DNA of 64,000 bases from Formicarius rufipectus. Lineage: Eukaryota; Chordata; Aves; Passeriformes; Formicariidae. The DNA lies in contig VXAU01001111.1 in NCBI GenBank assembly GCA_013399695.1, positions 27,195 to 91,194 on the forward strand, in the 5' to 3' direction. Each line of letters begins with the position of its first letter. The first letter of the stretch is position 1. The notes under the pieces are model-generated. The model searched no databases. It was given only the letters and a program-made list of their open reading frames with translations, and was not told the DNA's origin. Below, one piece after another: positions 52,601 to 63,900 of this stretch. The position numbers and the translations under genes are program-made.

Positions 52601-55600
52601 TCTATGAATAAGGGTTTTTTTAATCACATAATTGACAGATTATTAATAAAAACCCAAAACCCAGTAGTAAATAATGAAGTCAAATTATGCTGACTGTTGC
52701 CAGCTTCTCAGTGTTTCCAGATTAAGAGCTGTTGTAATTACAAGTGCAAGAGTTTATTCTAGTCAGGAAACAGCTACCTGTAGTTGAGGGAGGTGAGCAT
52801 CCAAAATATAAAACTGTCTGACTGTCCTGTAAGAAATTATGCATCAGTAAAGTTAAGACAAAGTAATACTAGATCAGAATATGTACAGGCCTTTTCTACT
52901 GTTAATTACTGTTAATTATGTTTGGACTCTAGGACTTTGTACAATAAAATAGGAAAAAAATACAAAAAATACGAAGCTCAGCATTTCTAGATTCTAGAAA
53001 GGAAGAGCATTTGTATGTATGTTCCTGGGGGGTTCCTGGATGCTTTTCAGAATCCCGCTAAGATTTTTAATTTGTGCTGACGTATTTCTTTTCAACTCAT
53101 TATTTTTCCTTAACATTTTTATTTATAGATTTGAATACTAGTGAAGCTATTATCAAGCCAAAATTTGGCAGTCTGTTCTCTTGTCACAGGGGCAGATCTG
53201 CATGTGTCCCTGTATTTAGGTACATGCTCATTTTAACTGAAAAATGTTAGTGACTTTCTTATGTATTACTGAAAAGAAAAGCCTAAGAGCACAGCCTCTG
53301 AATTTAGGGTAGTGACATTTTGCATTTAATGAGAATTTTAGACTGGATTATACCAAGATGTGCAGGTGTATGGTAGAAAGAAGAGAGAAACTGCGTCTAA
53401 ACCAGAATACAAATAGTTTATCTTCTTTATACAGAATATGTTTTTTGCAAACTTTGTCCTGAGAATTAAAGTGTAGGTCTTTGCCTGTTCTCAGACTTTT
53501 TTTTTTACATTTTTCCCCCCTTCTGAAAACTAGTAGCTTTTTCTACATACTTATGGAACTGAGACGTGTTGATATTAATCAGTGTTTCAGAATACCTCCT
53601 GGATTAATGGTATTTTGAGTTGTACTCGCCTCCATTTTTATGGAATATCATCAATACATGCACCTGAGTTACAAAATTCTCACCTTATTTTAGAAGTTTA
53701 GTCATTAGAGAGAGGCAAGGGGGAACAGAGAAGATATACATAATTCAGATCAAGTCTTTACAATGACCTTTTTCTTCTGTGGCCGTTTTTTTGTTTGTTT
53801 TTGTTTGGGTTTAGTTTTGGGGTTTTTTTTGTCTGTGGTTTTTGGGGAGGGTTATTGTTTTTTAGTTCAGTTGTCAATAATTTGAAAAGAGTTGGTGACA
53901 TTTTCTGCAAAATTATTTTGCATCTGATTTTTCTTTTCTAGACTTCCTGAACTTTTGTAGAATGTCATTTTGAATTTTCAACCAATTACCTGTACTAGAA
54001 ACCACTTGTAAACAAGCGGCTCCATTTCTTTTGTTGGGTGTCTCCAACTCTAATACTGAAATAAATGTAATTCTGTTCAAGTTCTGGTAATTTGGGAGTT
54101 GTATCAACATTATCTGCTCATGAATTCACACGCACTTGGTGTTTCCTTCATACTATCACCTTGGTTTCCTTCTGTAATAGTTTTCAACACTCCCAGCGAG
54201 AACCAGGCTCCTCTAGGTGTGAGGGGGGTTTTGTTGTCGTTGTTGTTCTATTTTTTTTTTTTTTAAAGAATACAAAATGCAATTATCTGTACTGTTTCTC
54301 AGGCAGAATCAGGAGACAGGCTAGAGGAAATATGTGTCAAGTGAGGGAGCAAGAGTGAGAACATTAGTGGAATGAAATCAGAAAACACCAGTTTGATTAA
54401 AACATGAGGTGATGCGGGGTGTGATATTAAACTACAGCAGTCTTTACAAGCAGAGTGGTTTAATGCATGGGAGCGGAGTGGTACACTTGATGATCACAGA
54501 ACAATGTCCCAGCACTTGCGTTTTTGAACACATTAGTAATGGTCCTCAGGGGAAAGAAAAGTGCATTAAATGTGTAATATATGTGTTGCCTTAACAGATT
54601 AGGAGGATTTTAGAAATGCTACAGAAACAATGAACGACACAGCCCAGATATGTGAAGTTAGGCTTGACTTGTTCAAAGTTGTCATGTCACCTGTGGTGAT
54701 TAAAGAAATTGCAAGGAAAGAAGATGAGACAATATGCATAAATATTCTATCTGTGGCTGACCCACTGGCTCAGTTCACTCATTCTTTAAAAAGGCAACAG
54801 CTGCTGTTTGGATTTTTTTTAGCTTTCTTTGGTTATCACTACCTTGGCTGCAAAACTGTATCAGACAAAGAAGACTAAAGTGTTAATTTTATTGTTTCCT
54901 ATTTCTGAAGTGAAGAGGCATCGCTGCTGAAGTCTCTATATTTAGGTTCAAGAAACCTAAGTGGATAATGAGAAAGTGTCTGTTAATGACACATAACTTT
55001 CACATAAGGGGGAAAGGAATCTGACAAACTGATTTCATTTTTTTTAATTAAAGTTTTGTCTACAGTATTCATTCAGAAACTATTATCTGCTGTGTTTTGA
55101 CATCTTAGGTGTGAAAATATTTTTGTACTTCAAAAAACAGGATAGAAAATTTTGCCTGTTACTACTATGCAGTGTTTGGCAAGCAAATATTTTTCATACT
55201 TTTCTATTTTCTATATGAGGCTTATGTTCTAGGGTTAGATCTGTTTCCAAACTACATTACCAAAGTACAAATAGCGGACTCTAGAAGTTATAGCTAAAAC
55301 TAGAATTGTGAGGATGTTTCTTCAACAAATGGTTGGAGATCCCTGTATTGGGGAGGACATTAATTAGTAAGATTAGATAGGAGTGAAAAATAAGATAATG
55401 AGATGACACACTTAGAAAAATGTTTTTAATGGAGAGAAACTAAAGAAATCAACACCTAAATGCTATCTTTTTCCTCTCAAGTTCTTATGGTAGTAAACCA
55501 TATTTAATTTCACAGGTGTCACATTGCAAACAAGACCTGTCCAAAAAATCATATTTGGAATAATCAAATTTGCAGATGTTTGTCACAGCATGATTTTGGT

Positions 55601-58600
55601 TTCTCTTCTCACCTTGGAGATTCTGGTAAGCACTTTTTCTTAAAGGACTAAATGTAGCTCTATGTTTTGTTTCAACTAAAGAAGAAATTAAAAACTAAGT
55701 AGTAATTAGTTGTATTTTTTTCTGTGTTGATACTTTTACTTGTTATTGAAGAAGTGAGAAACATCTTGAAAGGTCTGGATTTGCTGTCATTTCTTTGCAT
55801 AAAAATAAGTGAGTGCGCAGACAAAAATTCTAGTAATAGTTCAACATCTTTGCTATATTTCTAGACACATCTGAGGGATTCCATATTTGTGGACCAAACA
55901 AAGAGCTGGATGAAGAAACCTGTCAATGTGTCTGCAAAGGAGGCATGAGGCCCTCAAGCTGTGGACCTCACAGAGAATTAGACAGATCATCATGTCAGTG
56001 TGTGTGCAAAAACAAACTTATCCCAACTTCCTGTGGGCCCAACAAGGAATTTGATGAAGAAAAGTGCCAGTGTCTATGTAAAAAGACCTGTCCAAAACAT
56101 CAACCTCTAAATCCTGCAAAATGCGTCTGTGAATGTATAGAATCTCCCAATAAATGCTTCTTAAAAGGAAAAAGGTTCCATCACCAGACATGCAGGTAAG
56201 AACTCAGTCTTTGTATGTTTGTAAGGCAGAAAATTTTAGGTTGTGACATTAGCTGTCTTGTTGAATTGCTTTGTAGTCCTAAGTAAACCGTAAGCCTGTC
56301 TTCAGTTTTATTTTCTGTGCCTTTTATAATCTAATAGGTAACTACTAGGCATAGTAAGTATTTTAAAGCATATTTAGTTTCTTGTATTCTTACTACTGCT
56401 ACATGTGATTTCTTTTCCTTCTGGTGAAAATTACCTGTAAGTTGTCTTCTGTGCTATTTGAAACTCACTCTATTTTCCCCAAGAACTGAATATTACAATT
56501 AAAGTAATGCAAATATTCAAATAACTCATTCCTAATTAGTTTTCAGGGTTTAGTTCTGGAGATACCATCATTAATTTTCAGTTCCTAAATTTTGAAATCG
56601 CACGGCTCTGGGTGAGTTCTATGAAAAGTAGACATATGTAACTATAAAAGACTGCTCCTATCCATCATTTAAAATGAGATTTAGTCAGGAAGAAAACTAT
56701 GCAGTTTCTTTTCCTTCCATAACTGCTACACCCATAGTATTAACAACCTATATATAAGAATTTGGATGACTTCAGGTTCAGAGAAACAAGCAGTATTATA
56801 TCTGTTTGTATATTATGTGAGAAAAGTTCTCCTGTACAGTCAGTTCTCTCGTAAATTTCTTAAACAAGAAGCAATGCCATTTGGAGCAGAAAGATCGCTT
56901 ATTTGATAATATAGGGGAATTATTTCTATTATATCAATGACAAATAACTTTTCAGACATTGGAAATGGAAAAGAGCAAATTGAGACATCTAAATGTCTAG
57001 TAATGTGTTGCTTATCAAAAACAAACTTTATGCAATTTTTAAAATAACGTGTAATTAGTTGGAATGAATGTAGTGCATTACATTAGTAACAAAGTTATGA
57101 GAGACATTCATCATAAATAATAAAAAATTGTCTAATATTGGAAATGGCACAAAATTCAACTTTGTAGCATTTAAACTTTATGTTTGCAGAGGAAAAGAAA
57201 CTAGCTGGCTTACATAAGCTTTACATATTACAAAGCCTGGGCACTATGCTAGTATGCACTTCCAGATACAAATATAAACCACGTGCATTTTAAAAGAACA
57301 TTCATAACTGGAGAAGTCAGTCATTTAGAAAGCTAAAGAATGCCATAATAAATATCTGATGCCACCTCTGTTGATTTAAGGACTTAGTATTTGAAGGAGG
57401 AAATGAAGTTCATCTTTTCTCCGTTGTATCATGGTTGAATATGATAGTTTGAATTGCTTTCTTACTTCAGAAGGCAATGTAATGTAGGATGATTTATCTG
57501 TTTCTCTTCTCTAAGCAGTTTGTGTGCAAAAGGGAAGATTTGTATGTGGTGCTACTCTATACATCTACAACCAGTAGTCCTGTAGATGTTAGCACTGTCA
57601 AGGGAAATAGAAGATGCAATCTCCTCCTTAAGAAGGGGTTTAGCATAAGTTTCTCATGTTTTGGCTCTGTCCAGCACAACTGAACTCCTAAAGGAATAAA
57701 AATTCTGCAGTATAGTGTTTGTCTTCAAAACATGTGCTGTTATCAGGCCACATAAACAGCGGTACCACTCTATAATGTTGTGCAAGATGCCTGAGCCCTA
57801 GATATAAGCAGAATCCTGTATCTGCATTCTAGGCAGCTCCCTGTGGAGAGGAGTAATCCTTGTAGCTTCTGGTTTTGAATCACCAATAGTTTTAAGTACT
57901 GGACCTAAAATAATGCCTCTGCCTCTAATTTTATTCTCTGCTTCAGAGCCAAGGAATACAAAGTCATTACAAAGCACAGCATGGGAAAGAAGAAAAAAGA
58001 AAAAGGTGGGGGAGGCGGGTAGGAAAAAGCCTGTTGGCTTTTAAGGTGATGATGCTGTTAGCAGCTCTAGAAGTAGCATTTCTATTTATTTCAGCAGTTG
58101 TGGTGTTAGACTGCACACAATGACTGTGTAGGCATTCTGCAACTAAAAAAATTACAATTACTGACCATAAAGAGAAAGTTGTTGCTGACTGGCCCAGCAC
58201 TGTGTAGAGTGACTGAACATCTATCTTAGTTTCAGCATGCTCAGATTATCCTCATCAGAACATACATCTGTCACATGAAAGCACTCCATAAACGGCATTC
58301 AGCCCAAATCTTTTGTAAGACCAGGTCTATTGTTCAGGAGTTTCCTAAGGAAACCACATTTCTGTAGTTACAATGACTCTACTGCTATTGACCCTGTGCT
58401 ATCACCTCAGAAATTTATTTTGGTCGGTTTTGGCAGGGCCAGATAACTAGTCATTTCATCTGCAAAGCATTTAGAGGAGGAGAGAGGCTTTCTTGCTCTG
58501 TTGAAATGTCCCAAATAAGAATAAGACTGCAGTAACCTGACCTTGACTGCTGCTGGATGCAAAATCACGTGGGAAAGGTGCTATATAGCACTCTCATCTG

Positions 58601-60513
58601 TAAGCAAAGTTGAAGTTCACAAGGAGGCATGACTCCTAAACAAACTGAATTCCTCATACTTACTGATTGTGTGACTGCTTTATGTTATGTACAGTCATAA
58701 GTGTGTGGAAGAGTCTGGCTTTGCCTCTTTTTCTTTTTTCATTTTACTGTCATTCACTACATGAAATGGTCTAAACTTTCATTGCAGAGAGCAGGCAAAA
58801 AGGTGAGTTCAGTGTTTTATCCATTGCATATCTGTGGAGTAGCTTTTTCCCAGAACAGACCTACTGCTGGCTGTCAATTTGCTCACAGATCCTTTTGCAA
58901 ACATTTTTGTCACCATTTACCAGCATTTCCAAACTTTTGAGGGAAAGATCTGCAGAGCTTTGAGAGATTCCCATGAGCTGCTACACTGATTTCAAATACC
59001 TGTATTAAGTGGCACAAAATAATGTTAGTCCTTTAATGACAGAGACCACACTGGAGAACTAATCAATGATTAATGACATTGAAAACACTGAACAAGATGT
59101 GACTAGTTAATAAAAATCATGTTTGCAATCTTCCTCATTCCTTATTGTTTCCCTCATAGTCAGATTCGTTGTTTGAACTAGCTGGTGTGAATTAATGTAA
59201 CTGTAATGCAGACCTCATATCATAAATTAATGCAAAGTAGTAGCCACAGGCCTGAAAGAAGAAATTACCTGGGGAAGAAGGGAGTGACATTGCCTTAATT
59301 TTGCACAATGTATGAATGTAAGTATGAATTACAGTAATAGATCACAATATCAGTGTTTCACAGACAGGCACATGTTATTTAAGTACAAGTTTTAAGTATA
59401 ACTGTGATGAAATTCCAAACATATACTTTTGTCTTTTGACTCATTGCCAGTGTCAGAAAAAAAAATCCAGACTTGTACTTTGTCTCCATTATACACCAGA
59501 AAGTACTTAGCATTGTTCTTGTAGGGTTATTTTAGGTCATTCTTGTTTTAATAGAAAAATAAAATAGGAAAAGGAAGGGTTCAGGGACAACCACAGATAC
59601 TATCTTTGTATAAGTTCTATTTTTCAGTCGAGGAACTGGTGAAGAAAAATTCTGCTGCCTCTTAGGTAGTTGTGATTTGTGTTTCAATGCTCTATTTCTG
59701 TTAAACTTATTTTAATCAAGAAGGTACTAATTCTGTTCATTTCCAGTAATATTTATCCAAAACATCACAAATAGGTTCTGATTTTTCTTCAGAATGTGCA
59801 TACATGCAATATGACATGTAGATGCATTCCCACTCAGATGCTAGCTAAGGGAATTTGCAGCTTGAAAGGAAGTATGGTCTCTTTTTCAGAATCAGAGTCA
59901 TAATGTAATATACATAGACATTTTTCTCTCAGGTTTATTGTAGTTGTGGATGAGGGGAGAAACAGTCCTGGGGTAGTAGATGATTGACTGGATTATTACA
60001 TGATGCTAGATTATAATCTCAAACTTGCAGCATGCAGTAGGTCACAAAAAGCCAATTTGATTTCAGAAAAATATTACCTTATTTTCAAATTTAAATTTAA
60101 GGAAGTACTACTCGAGATTAGAATGTGACTACAATAAGTCAATGTGGTAAAAAATATTCATATGCATCTGTGACAAAAGAATAATTTCAGTAGCATTCAT
60201 TATTCTTTCAGTGTCTTTTGTGAAGAAGAGTCCAACTAAAATTAGTTGCAAGAACATAAAAAGATAGGAAAATATATGTATTTATAGGAATTAAGTATCA
60301 CAATGCCATTTCTCAATGTTAAGGCACACAGATTTCTACTCCAAATAAATACAAATGATGGTGTTATATTAATGCCCACCTTTTTTTCATCTCTTTAGCT
60401 GCTACAGACCGCCGTGCACAGTCCGAACGAAACGCTGTGATGCTGGATTTTATTTTAGTGAAGAAGTGTGCCGCTGTGTACCCACATATTGGAAAAGACC
60501 ACTTATGAATTAG
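40406..60513 (+). CDS. VEGFC: VEGFC, vascular endothelial growth factor C (exons 2-7, 5'-partial; exon 1 upstream of window)
   Basis: The coding sequence is the join 40406-40619, 42537-42727, 51467-51618, 55516-55625, 55865-56195, 60399-60513. It totals 1113 nt, or 370 residues plus TAG. All introns begin GT and end AG, with phases 1, 0, 2, 1 and 2. Human VEGF-C has 419 residues, about 49 from exon 1, so the fragment matches its expected length exactly; adding 49 converts fragment numbering to human numbering. Visible in order: the N-terminal propeptide, the PDGF/VEGF signature around residues 105-117 (PPCVSIYRCGGCC), the dibasic processing site IIRR at 175-178, and Cys-rich C-x10-C repeats to the end. 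Family knowledge: it is a secreted disulfide-linked dimer that binds VEGFR-3 and, after processing, VEGFR-2, and it drives lymphangiogenesis. VEGFD is the only close alternative, but the near-identical N-terminal propeptide and the C-terminal repeat set fit VEGFC. No frameshift or stop is seen, so the gene looks intact. Confidence 0.97.
40620..42536 (+). other. VEGFC: VEGFC intron 2 (1917 nt, phase 1)
   Basis: Starts GTAAGT and ends GGCAG. A CR1 copy fills 41722-42274. The first part (about 40840-40930) has a GC-richer patch with CTTCGGGC and ATCCGAC, but nothing is recognised there. Confidence 0.93.
41722..42274 (+). mobile_element. CR1 LINE 3' portion in intron 2
   Basis: The RT C-terminal remnant LANRSRKVILPLC...LVRPHVDYCVHFG is readable from 41734. 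Untranslated CR1 blocks follow, including AGATGCCCCATCCCTGGAAA and TTGGATTAGGTGACCTTTAA, and the octamer-like end TACTATGATTCTG. A run of nine C interrupts the coding part at about 41820-41828. It is a truncated, dead copy in the same orientation as VEGFC. Confidence 0.88.
42537..42727 (+). CDS. VEGFC: VEGFC exon 3: VEGF homology domain, first half
   Basis: The exon is 191 nt. The acceptor AG is at 42535-42536 and the donor GTAAGT begins at 42728. It completes codon 72 (Ser) and encodes residues 73-135. It carries the cystine-knot core with the PDGF family signature PPCVSIYRCGGCC (residues 105-117). Cys107 corresponds to human Cys156, the residue known for its effect on VEGFR-2 versus VEGFR-3 binding. 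The sequon NIS at residue 126 corresponds to human N-glycosylation site Asn175. A CR1 retroelement ends only about 260 bases upstream of the acceptor but does not disturb the exon. Confidence 0.97.
44596..44736. repeat. G/T-only low-complexity tract
   Basis: About 140 bases of T and G with (GTT)n and (GTTT)n units and short G runs. An unknown base at 44625 suggests a sequencing problem here. Confidence 0.9.
46709..46789 (+). mobile_element. Very short CR1 LINE 3' tail
   Basis: AGAAGGTGCCCCTGCCCATG is followed by TTGGATGAGATAGTCTATAA and CTTTTCCAACCCAAATTCTG, the standard terminal CR1 blocks, ending TGTGATTCT. Confidence 0.85.
51467..51618 (+). CDS. VEGFC: VEGFC exon 4: VEGF homology domain, second half, and C-terminal processing site
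   Basis: The exon is 152 nt, preceded by a pyrimidine-rich tract ending CTGCAG; the donor GTAAGT begins at 51619. It encodes residues 136-185 plus two bases of codon 186. It includes the last knot cysteines in NHTSCRCMSKLDVYRQ. The NHT sequon at residue 156 corresponds to human Asn205. IIRR-SLPA (residues 175-182) matches the proprotein-convertase cleavage site after human Arg227, which separates the growth-factor domain from the C-terminal propeptide while leaving them disulfide-linked. The ending PATQTQ differs from the human PATLPQ. Confidence 0.97.
51619..55515 (+). other. VEGFC: VEGFC intron 4 (3897 nt, phase 2)
   Basis: Starts GTAAGT and ends CACAG. It contains a G/T tract at 53785-53865 and a T-rich stretch at about 54220-54264. 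The part at about 54395-54870 has higher sequence complexity and could be conserved noncoding DNA. No gene is seen. Confidence 0.93.
53785..53865. repeat. G/T-rich low-complexity tract
   Basis: T and G predominate, with GTTTG units and a GGGGAGGG run. Confidence 0.8.
55516..55625 (+). CDS. VEGFC: VEGFC exon 5: first Cys-rich segment of the C-terminal propeptide
   Basis: The exon is 110 nt. The acceptor AG is at 55514-55515 and the donor GTAAGC begins at 55626. It completes codon 186 (Gln) and encodes residues 187-222 plus one base of codon 223. The NKT sequon at residue 191 corresponds to human Asn240. CPKNHIWNNQICRC is a C-x10-C-x-C unit. The segment after it (SQHDFGFSSHLGDS) is the most diverged coding stretch against human, as expected for a linker. 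Confidence 0.95.
55626..55864 (+). other. VEGFC: VEGFC intron 5 (239 nt, phase 1)
   Basis: Starts GTAAGC and ends TCTAG. It is the only short intron in the window, and AT-rich with no embedded element. Confidence 0.95.
55865..56195 (+). CDS. VEGFC: VEGFC exon 6: Cys-rich repeats of the C-terminal propeptide
   Basis: The exon is 331 nt. The acceptor AG is at 55863-55864 and the donor GTAAGA begins at 56196. It completes codon 223 (Asp) and encodes residues 224-332 plus two bases of codon 333. It holds four consecutive units of C-x10-C-x-C-x-C form: CGPNKELDEETCQCVC, CGPHRELDRSSCQCVC, CGPNKEFDEEKCQCLC and CPKHQPLNPAKCVCEC. These are the repeats likened to silk/Balbiani-ring proteins in VEGF-C and VEGF-D. 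Internal ATGs (such as that in GGMRP) are not starts, because homology and frame continue upstream to the splice site. Confidence 0.97.
56196..60398 (+). other. VEGFC: VEGFC intron 6 (4203 nt, phase 2)
   Basis: Starts GTAAGA and ends TTTAG after a T-rich tract. No transposable element or gene is recognised. A segment at about 59030-59240 contains clustered homeodomain-like words (AATCAATGATTAATGAC, GAATTAATG) and may be regulatory. Confidence 0.93.
60399..60513 (+). CDS. VEGFC: VEGFC exon 7: C-terminal end and stop codon
   Basis: The exon follows a T-rich tract ending TTTAG at 60398. It completes codon 333 (Ser) and encodes residues 334-370, then TAG at 60511-60513. The peptide starts CYRPPC and ends VCRCVPTYWKRPLMN. 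The human counterparts are CYRRPC and VCRCVPSYWKRPQMS, so the end is conserved with a few substitutions. A last C-x10-C-x-C unit is present (CDAGFYFSEEVCRC). Stop position and length match the human protein exactly. Confidence 0.96.
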
Positions 60514-60925
60514 TGAAGAGAGCACTCTACTTGCTGTGTTGGTGTACATTTTTCCATTAGAACAAAAGAAGAACAGAAACTTTGCTAATATTTGGAATTA
60601 AATGTTCACCAGAGACCCTGTGGGGCTTTCAGTGACAGACTCATGCTTTTCTCAAGATGCGGAAAGCAAATGTAGAAAATAACTGGAGTTCATGTTTTGT
60701 AAAGAACTCAATAAGGACTTATTTTCTGCCAATGACCAAACAGCCTAGGTTCTCCTTCTTGTGATTTTTTTTTTTAAGAGATAATGACTATATAATTTAT
60801 TTCCACTAAAACCATCATGCAGCATTTCTGTTTATAGCAGTAACAATTGTTAAAGCTCACTGTGATCAATATTTTTATATCATGCAAAGTATGTTTAAAA
60901 TAAAATGGAAATTGTATTATATAAT
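60514..60925 (+). other. VEGFC: VEGFC 3' untranslated region
   Basis: AT-rich sequence follows the TAG and runs to about 15-25 bases beyond the AATAAA at 60899-60904. The exact cleavage site is inferred. The roughly 410-base length is close to the short 3'UTR known for mammalian VEGFC, and the AU-rich end resembles the mammalian one as I remember it. AU-rich runs such as those near 60791-60802 could affect mRNA stability, but no clear nonamer element is seen. Confidence 0.8.
60899..60904 (+). terminator. VEGFC: Polyadenylation signal AATAAA of VEGFC
   Basis: A canonical AATAAA hexamer lies 386 bases after the stop codon. A GT-containing stretch follows it (around 60926-60937). A second AATAAA at 61009-61014 could serve as an alternative distal site. 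Confidence 0.8.
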
Positions 60926-63900
60926 GGTGAGATTGTTTAATCATCTGTCTGAAAAGGAACCCGGATTCAGCTTTATGGTTCTTAAGGTTCTTAACAGGGG
61001 AAAAAGCAAATAAATGAAAGCAGTTTTATGAAAGGAAAACTACAGACATTGTCTCATACCTGTTATGTATGTAATTTGAAAGAGTTATATGGGAGGTTTT
61101 GTGATCCAGTGATATTTCTCTAGAATGAAACTGGCAAAGTATAATTAATAACTACTGAAAACCTTGGAGATCCTGTACATTGCCCAAGGATAAGGACTGC
61201 ATTTAAAGCACTGCAGAAACTACTCACATTCCAATATATTTGCCTTCTATTTAATTTCTTGTTAACATTCCTAAGGAATAGCATAAAATGATGTCTATTC
61301 AAGATTATTACTATGAAATTGGAAATACTAACACTGCGTTTTGTTTAGTGTGACTACATTGCAAATTTTACAACTAAATCATTCAAAATGCTTTGATGCA
61401 CTTTACTCTTTCAATAGTAAGATATCTTGATCAATGCATGTGTATGCAAAAATATTTTGAAGGAAAAAAATACAATTTCTATACCAATGAGGAGATGAAA
61501 GTACTTACACCAGACAGCTGTGGATTGATGTAGTCTCTACATCTTTTTTTCAAACATCTACAGTTCTAAAAAGAGGTAAGAATTTTAACTTGCATGGGAA
61601 GATTTTAACTTATTTAAAATCAATAAGTATACCAGAAGTTGTTAAATTATGGAAACTCTGTTGTGTGCAGAAGTGGAACAAGGAAACTTGCAAAGCAAGA
61701 TTTTTGTGACAGGAGTAGGCAGATCTGTAAAAATAATTGTAGACATAAATGTTGGTTCTAAGCAGCTGTTCTTAAAAGAGTTATTAATGAAGTAATTTTA
61801 TATCCTAGAAAGCTGGTTGGGAGGACTTCCTTTTCTAGATTCTTCGTATTTGTATATCATTGTTCCTAAAAGGAGTGCAAGTTACTTTTCATTAGTCAGT
61901 TCCCATTGTAGATTGAGTCAAACTGGATGAAAAACTGAGCTCACACTTTCAACCATACTATGGTATTCTCAGTATTCTTCCTAAGAGGCCAGCTATTTAT
62001 TGTCCAAATTGGATAATGGGATGAAGTTCAGGCATGCAAATTCAGGAATGCCCTTATTACTATATTGCCTCAGCAATCAAATGCAGGTAGAACTTTGGAT
62101 TACAAACTGATATACAACTTAAGCTAGTATAACAACCCAAAATTCTCATCAGTTGGATTTGTAATCATGCAATCATCAGTGTCTAAATTGGCAATGCCAG
62201 CATATTAGCAAGAGGCTAATGATAAAACTTCAGTATTAGTAAAAATTCAGGCATCCACTTCTGTAGGTCAACTGCTTGAGGGAAGCATAAAATACCTTAA
62301 GAAATCAATTAGAGAGCAAACTTATTTGAAGACTTGAGAAAAAACCCCGTACATTAATCTCCCAAAATAAGCTTTTAAATTTCTATCCCAGCCCAAGAGG
62401 GGCAGTGAGGGAAAGGAGAAACCAAATCTGGAACTAGAAATAGAACCTAAGTAAGCCAGTATCTAACTGATGAAATATGAACTTGTGGTTAAAAAGAGGG
62501 AGGGCACAAGTGAAGGCAGAACAAAACTACATTCCATCAAGTCATTCAATGTAGAGTATAAAAAGTGTATGTTACAACACTTTACAAATAAATAAATAAA
62601 TAAAAGGAACCACACTAGTAATAAAGTGAACATTGCTCACTTTACATGTCTAAGCTATTTGAAAAGATCTCATGAAAACAGCTAACAAACCCAGTGTGAC
62701 TAAGCAGATACTTGCATTTGTACTGAGCAAACATATCACGCTGCAAAATGGTAAAACCCATCAGGGTAGCAAGGAGAAGGCAGGGAGTCTGAAATTGAGA
62801 GCAATGAACAAGAATCTTCAATCTTATTACAAACATCAGTATTCGGTAAGATTTACTTTCTTGAATGCATTTTTAAATCAGTTTCTTAGCTTTCCAAATA
62901 TTGAGACCTCTGGATATAAATTGTGCTAATCACTAAGTAAAACTAAGATTCAGAGAAAGCAAATTCCTGTCTTGTAAAAGTTGGCACAAATCAGGTTTAT
63001 ATCTGAGCAAAGTAAGTACTTAACCATTCTCAAAGTTCTGCAGATGCATGGAATAATACATGCAAGCAGTTCATAACATTTTCTGATGTCAGTCTTTCCA
63101 GTTCGGTGTGATAAAGTGTGATTCTGTTTATCTCCATACTGTCACAAAATAATCTGTATAACAGGTCTTCCTTGCATATATTACATAAAGTAGATGGTAG
63201 GTCTAAACCATTCTCAGTTTTGAAGTGTTATTTGATTATGATCTCTTTGAAATTTTCATCTTCATTTAATATCTTTATTTAGTATTAAAATATCTAAAAT
63301 TAGGCTATACAGCTTAAAAGAAGGTCTCACAAGATGTTATTCTATATACAAGTTATTCTAAATAACAATAAAAGCTTTTTATTCAGAATTAGTTATTTGT
63401 TTAAAACCACTGTACCTTGTACAAAAATTACAAGGTGGGTGGGAGAGGGAGAGCACATGTAACTGCAGTAAATCACATTTGATGGTAAACAGATGTATGC
63501 TTGCATTTCATCAGGAATTTACAACTATTTCTATACTCTTTCAATATTGTACTACATGGAGACCATAAATTATGCAGAGTAAACCCTCTCTCCCTGTATT
63601 ACCAGAAGGACATACTACTTACAGTATGATTGGTGTTACTCTGCTGGCACGCTTGTTTAGTTGATGTTGAACAAGTTGATAGTAAATCAGTTCTCTTAGT
63701 TCTTTTTGAAAGACCAGCATGAAATCTTGCATATGTACTGTATCATCTTGAAAGGCTTAGTGTTAGGATTGCTTTCAGTATTCTCATTTTCAGTCTTTAG
63801 ATCTCAGTGACAACTCCAGATGCCCTTGAATTTTTACATCTCTCTGTCTCTGTGATTTTTTTGAAGTATAACCAGCTATCACATCCATGCCAAAAGGCAG

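Noticed and set aside
55945..56199. Internal ATG in exon 6 as a start of a short Cys-rich protein
   Set aside because: The frame continues upstream with VEGF-C homology to the splice acceptor at 55864; the ATG is an internal Met.
62586..62605. Repeated units suggesting an array (CRISPR-like)
   Set aside because: Only a (AAAT)n microsatellite; no spaced direct repeats anywhere in the window resemble a CRISPR array, and the DNA is vertebrate.
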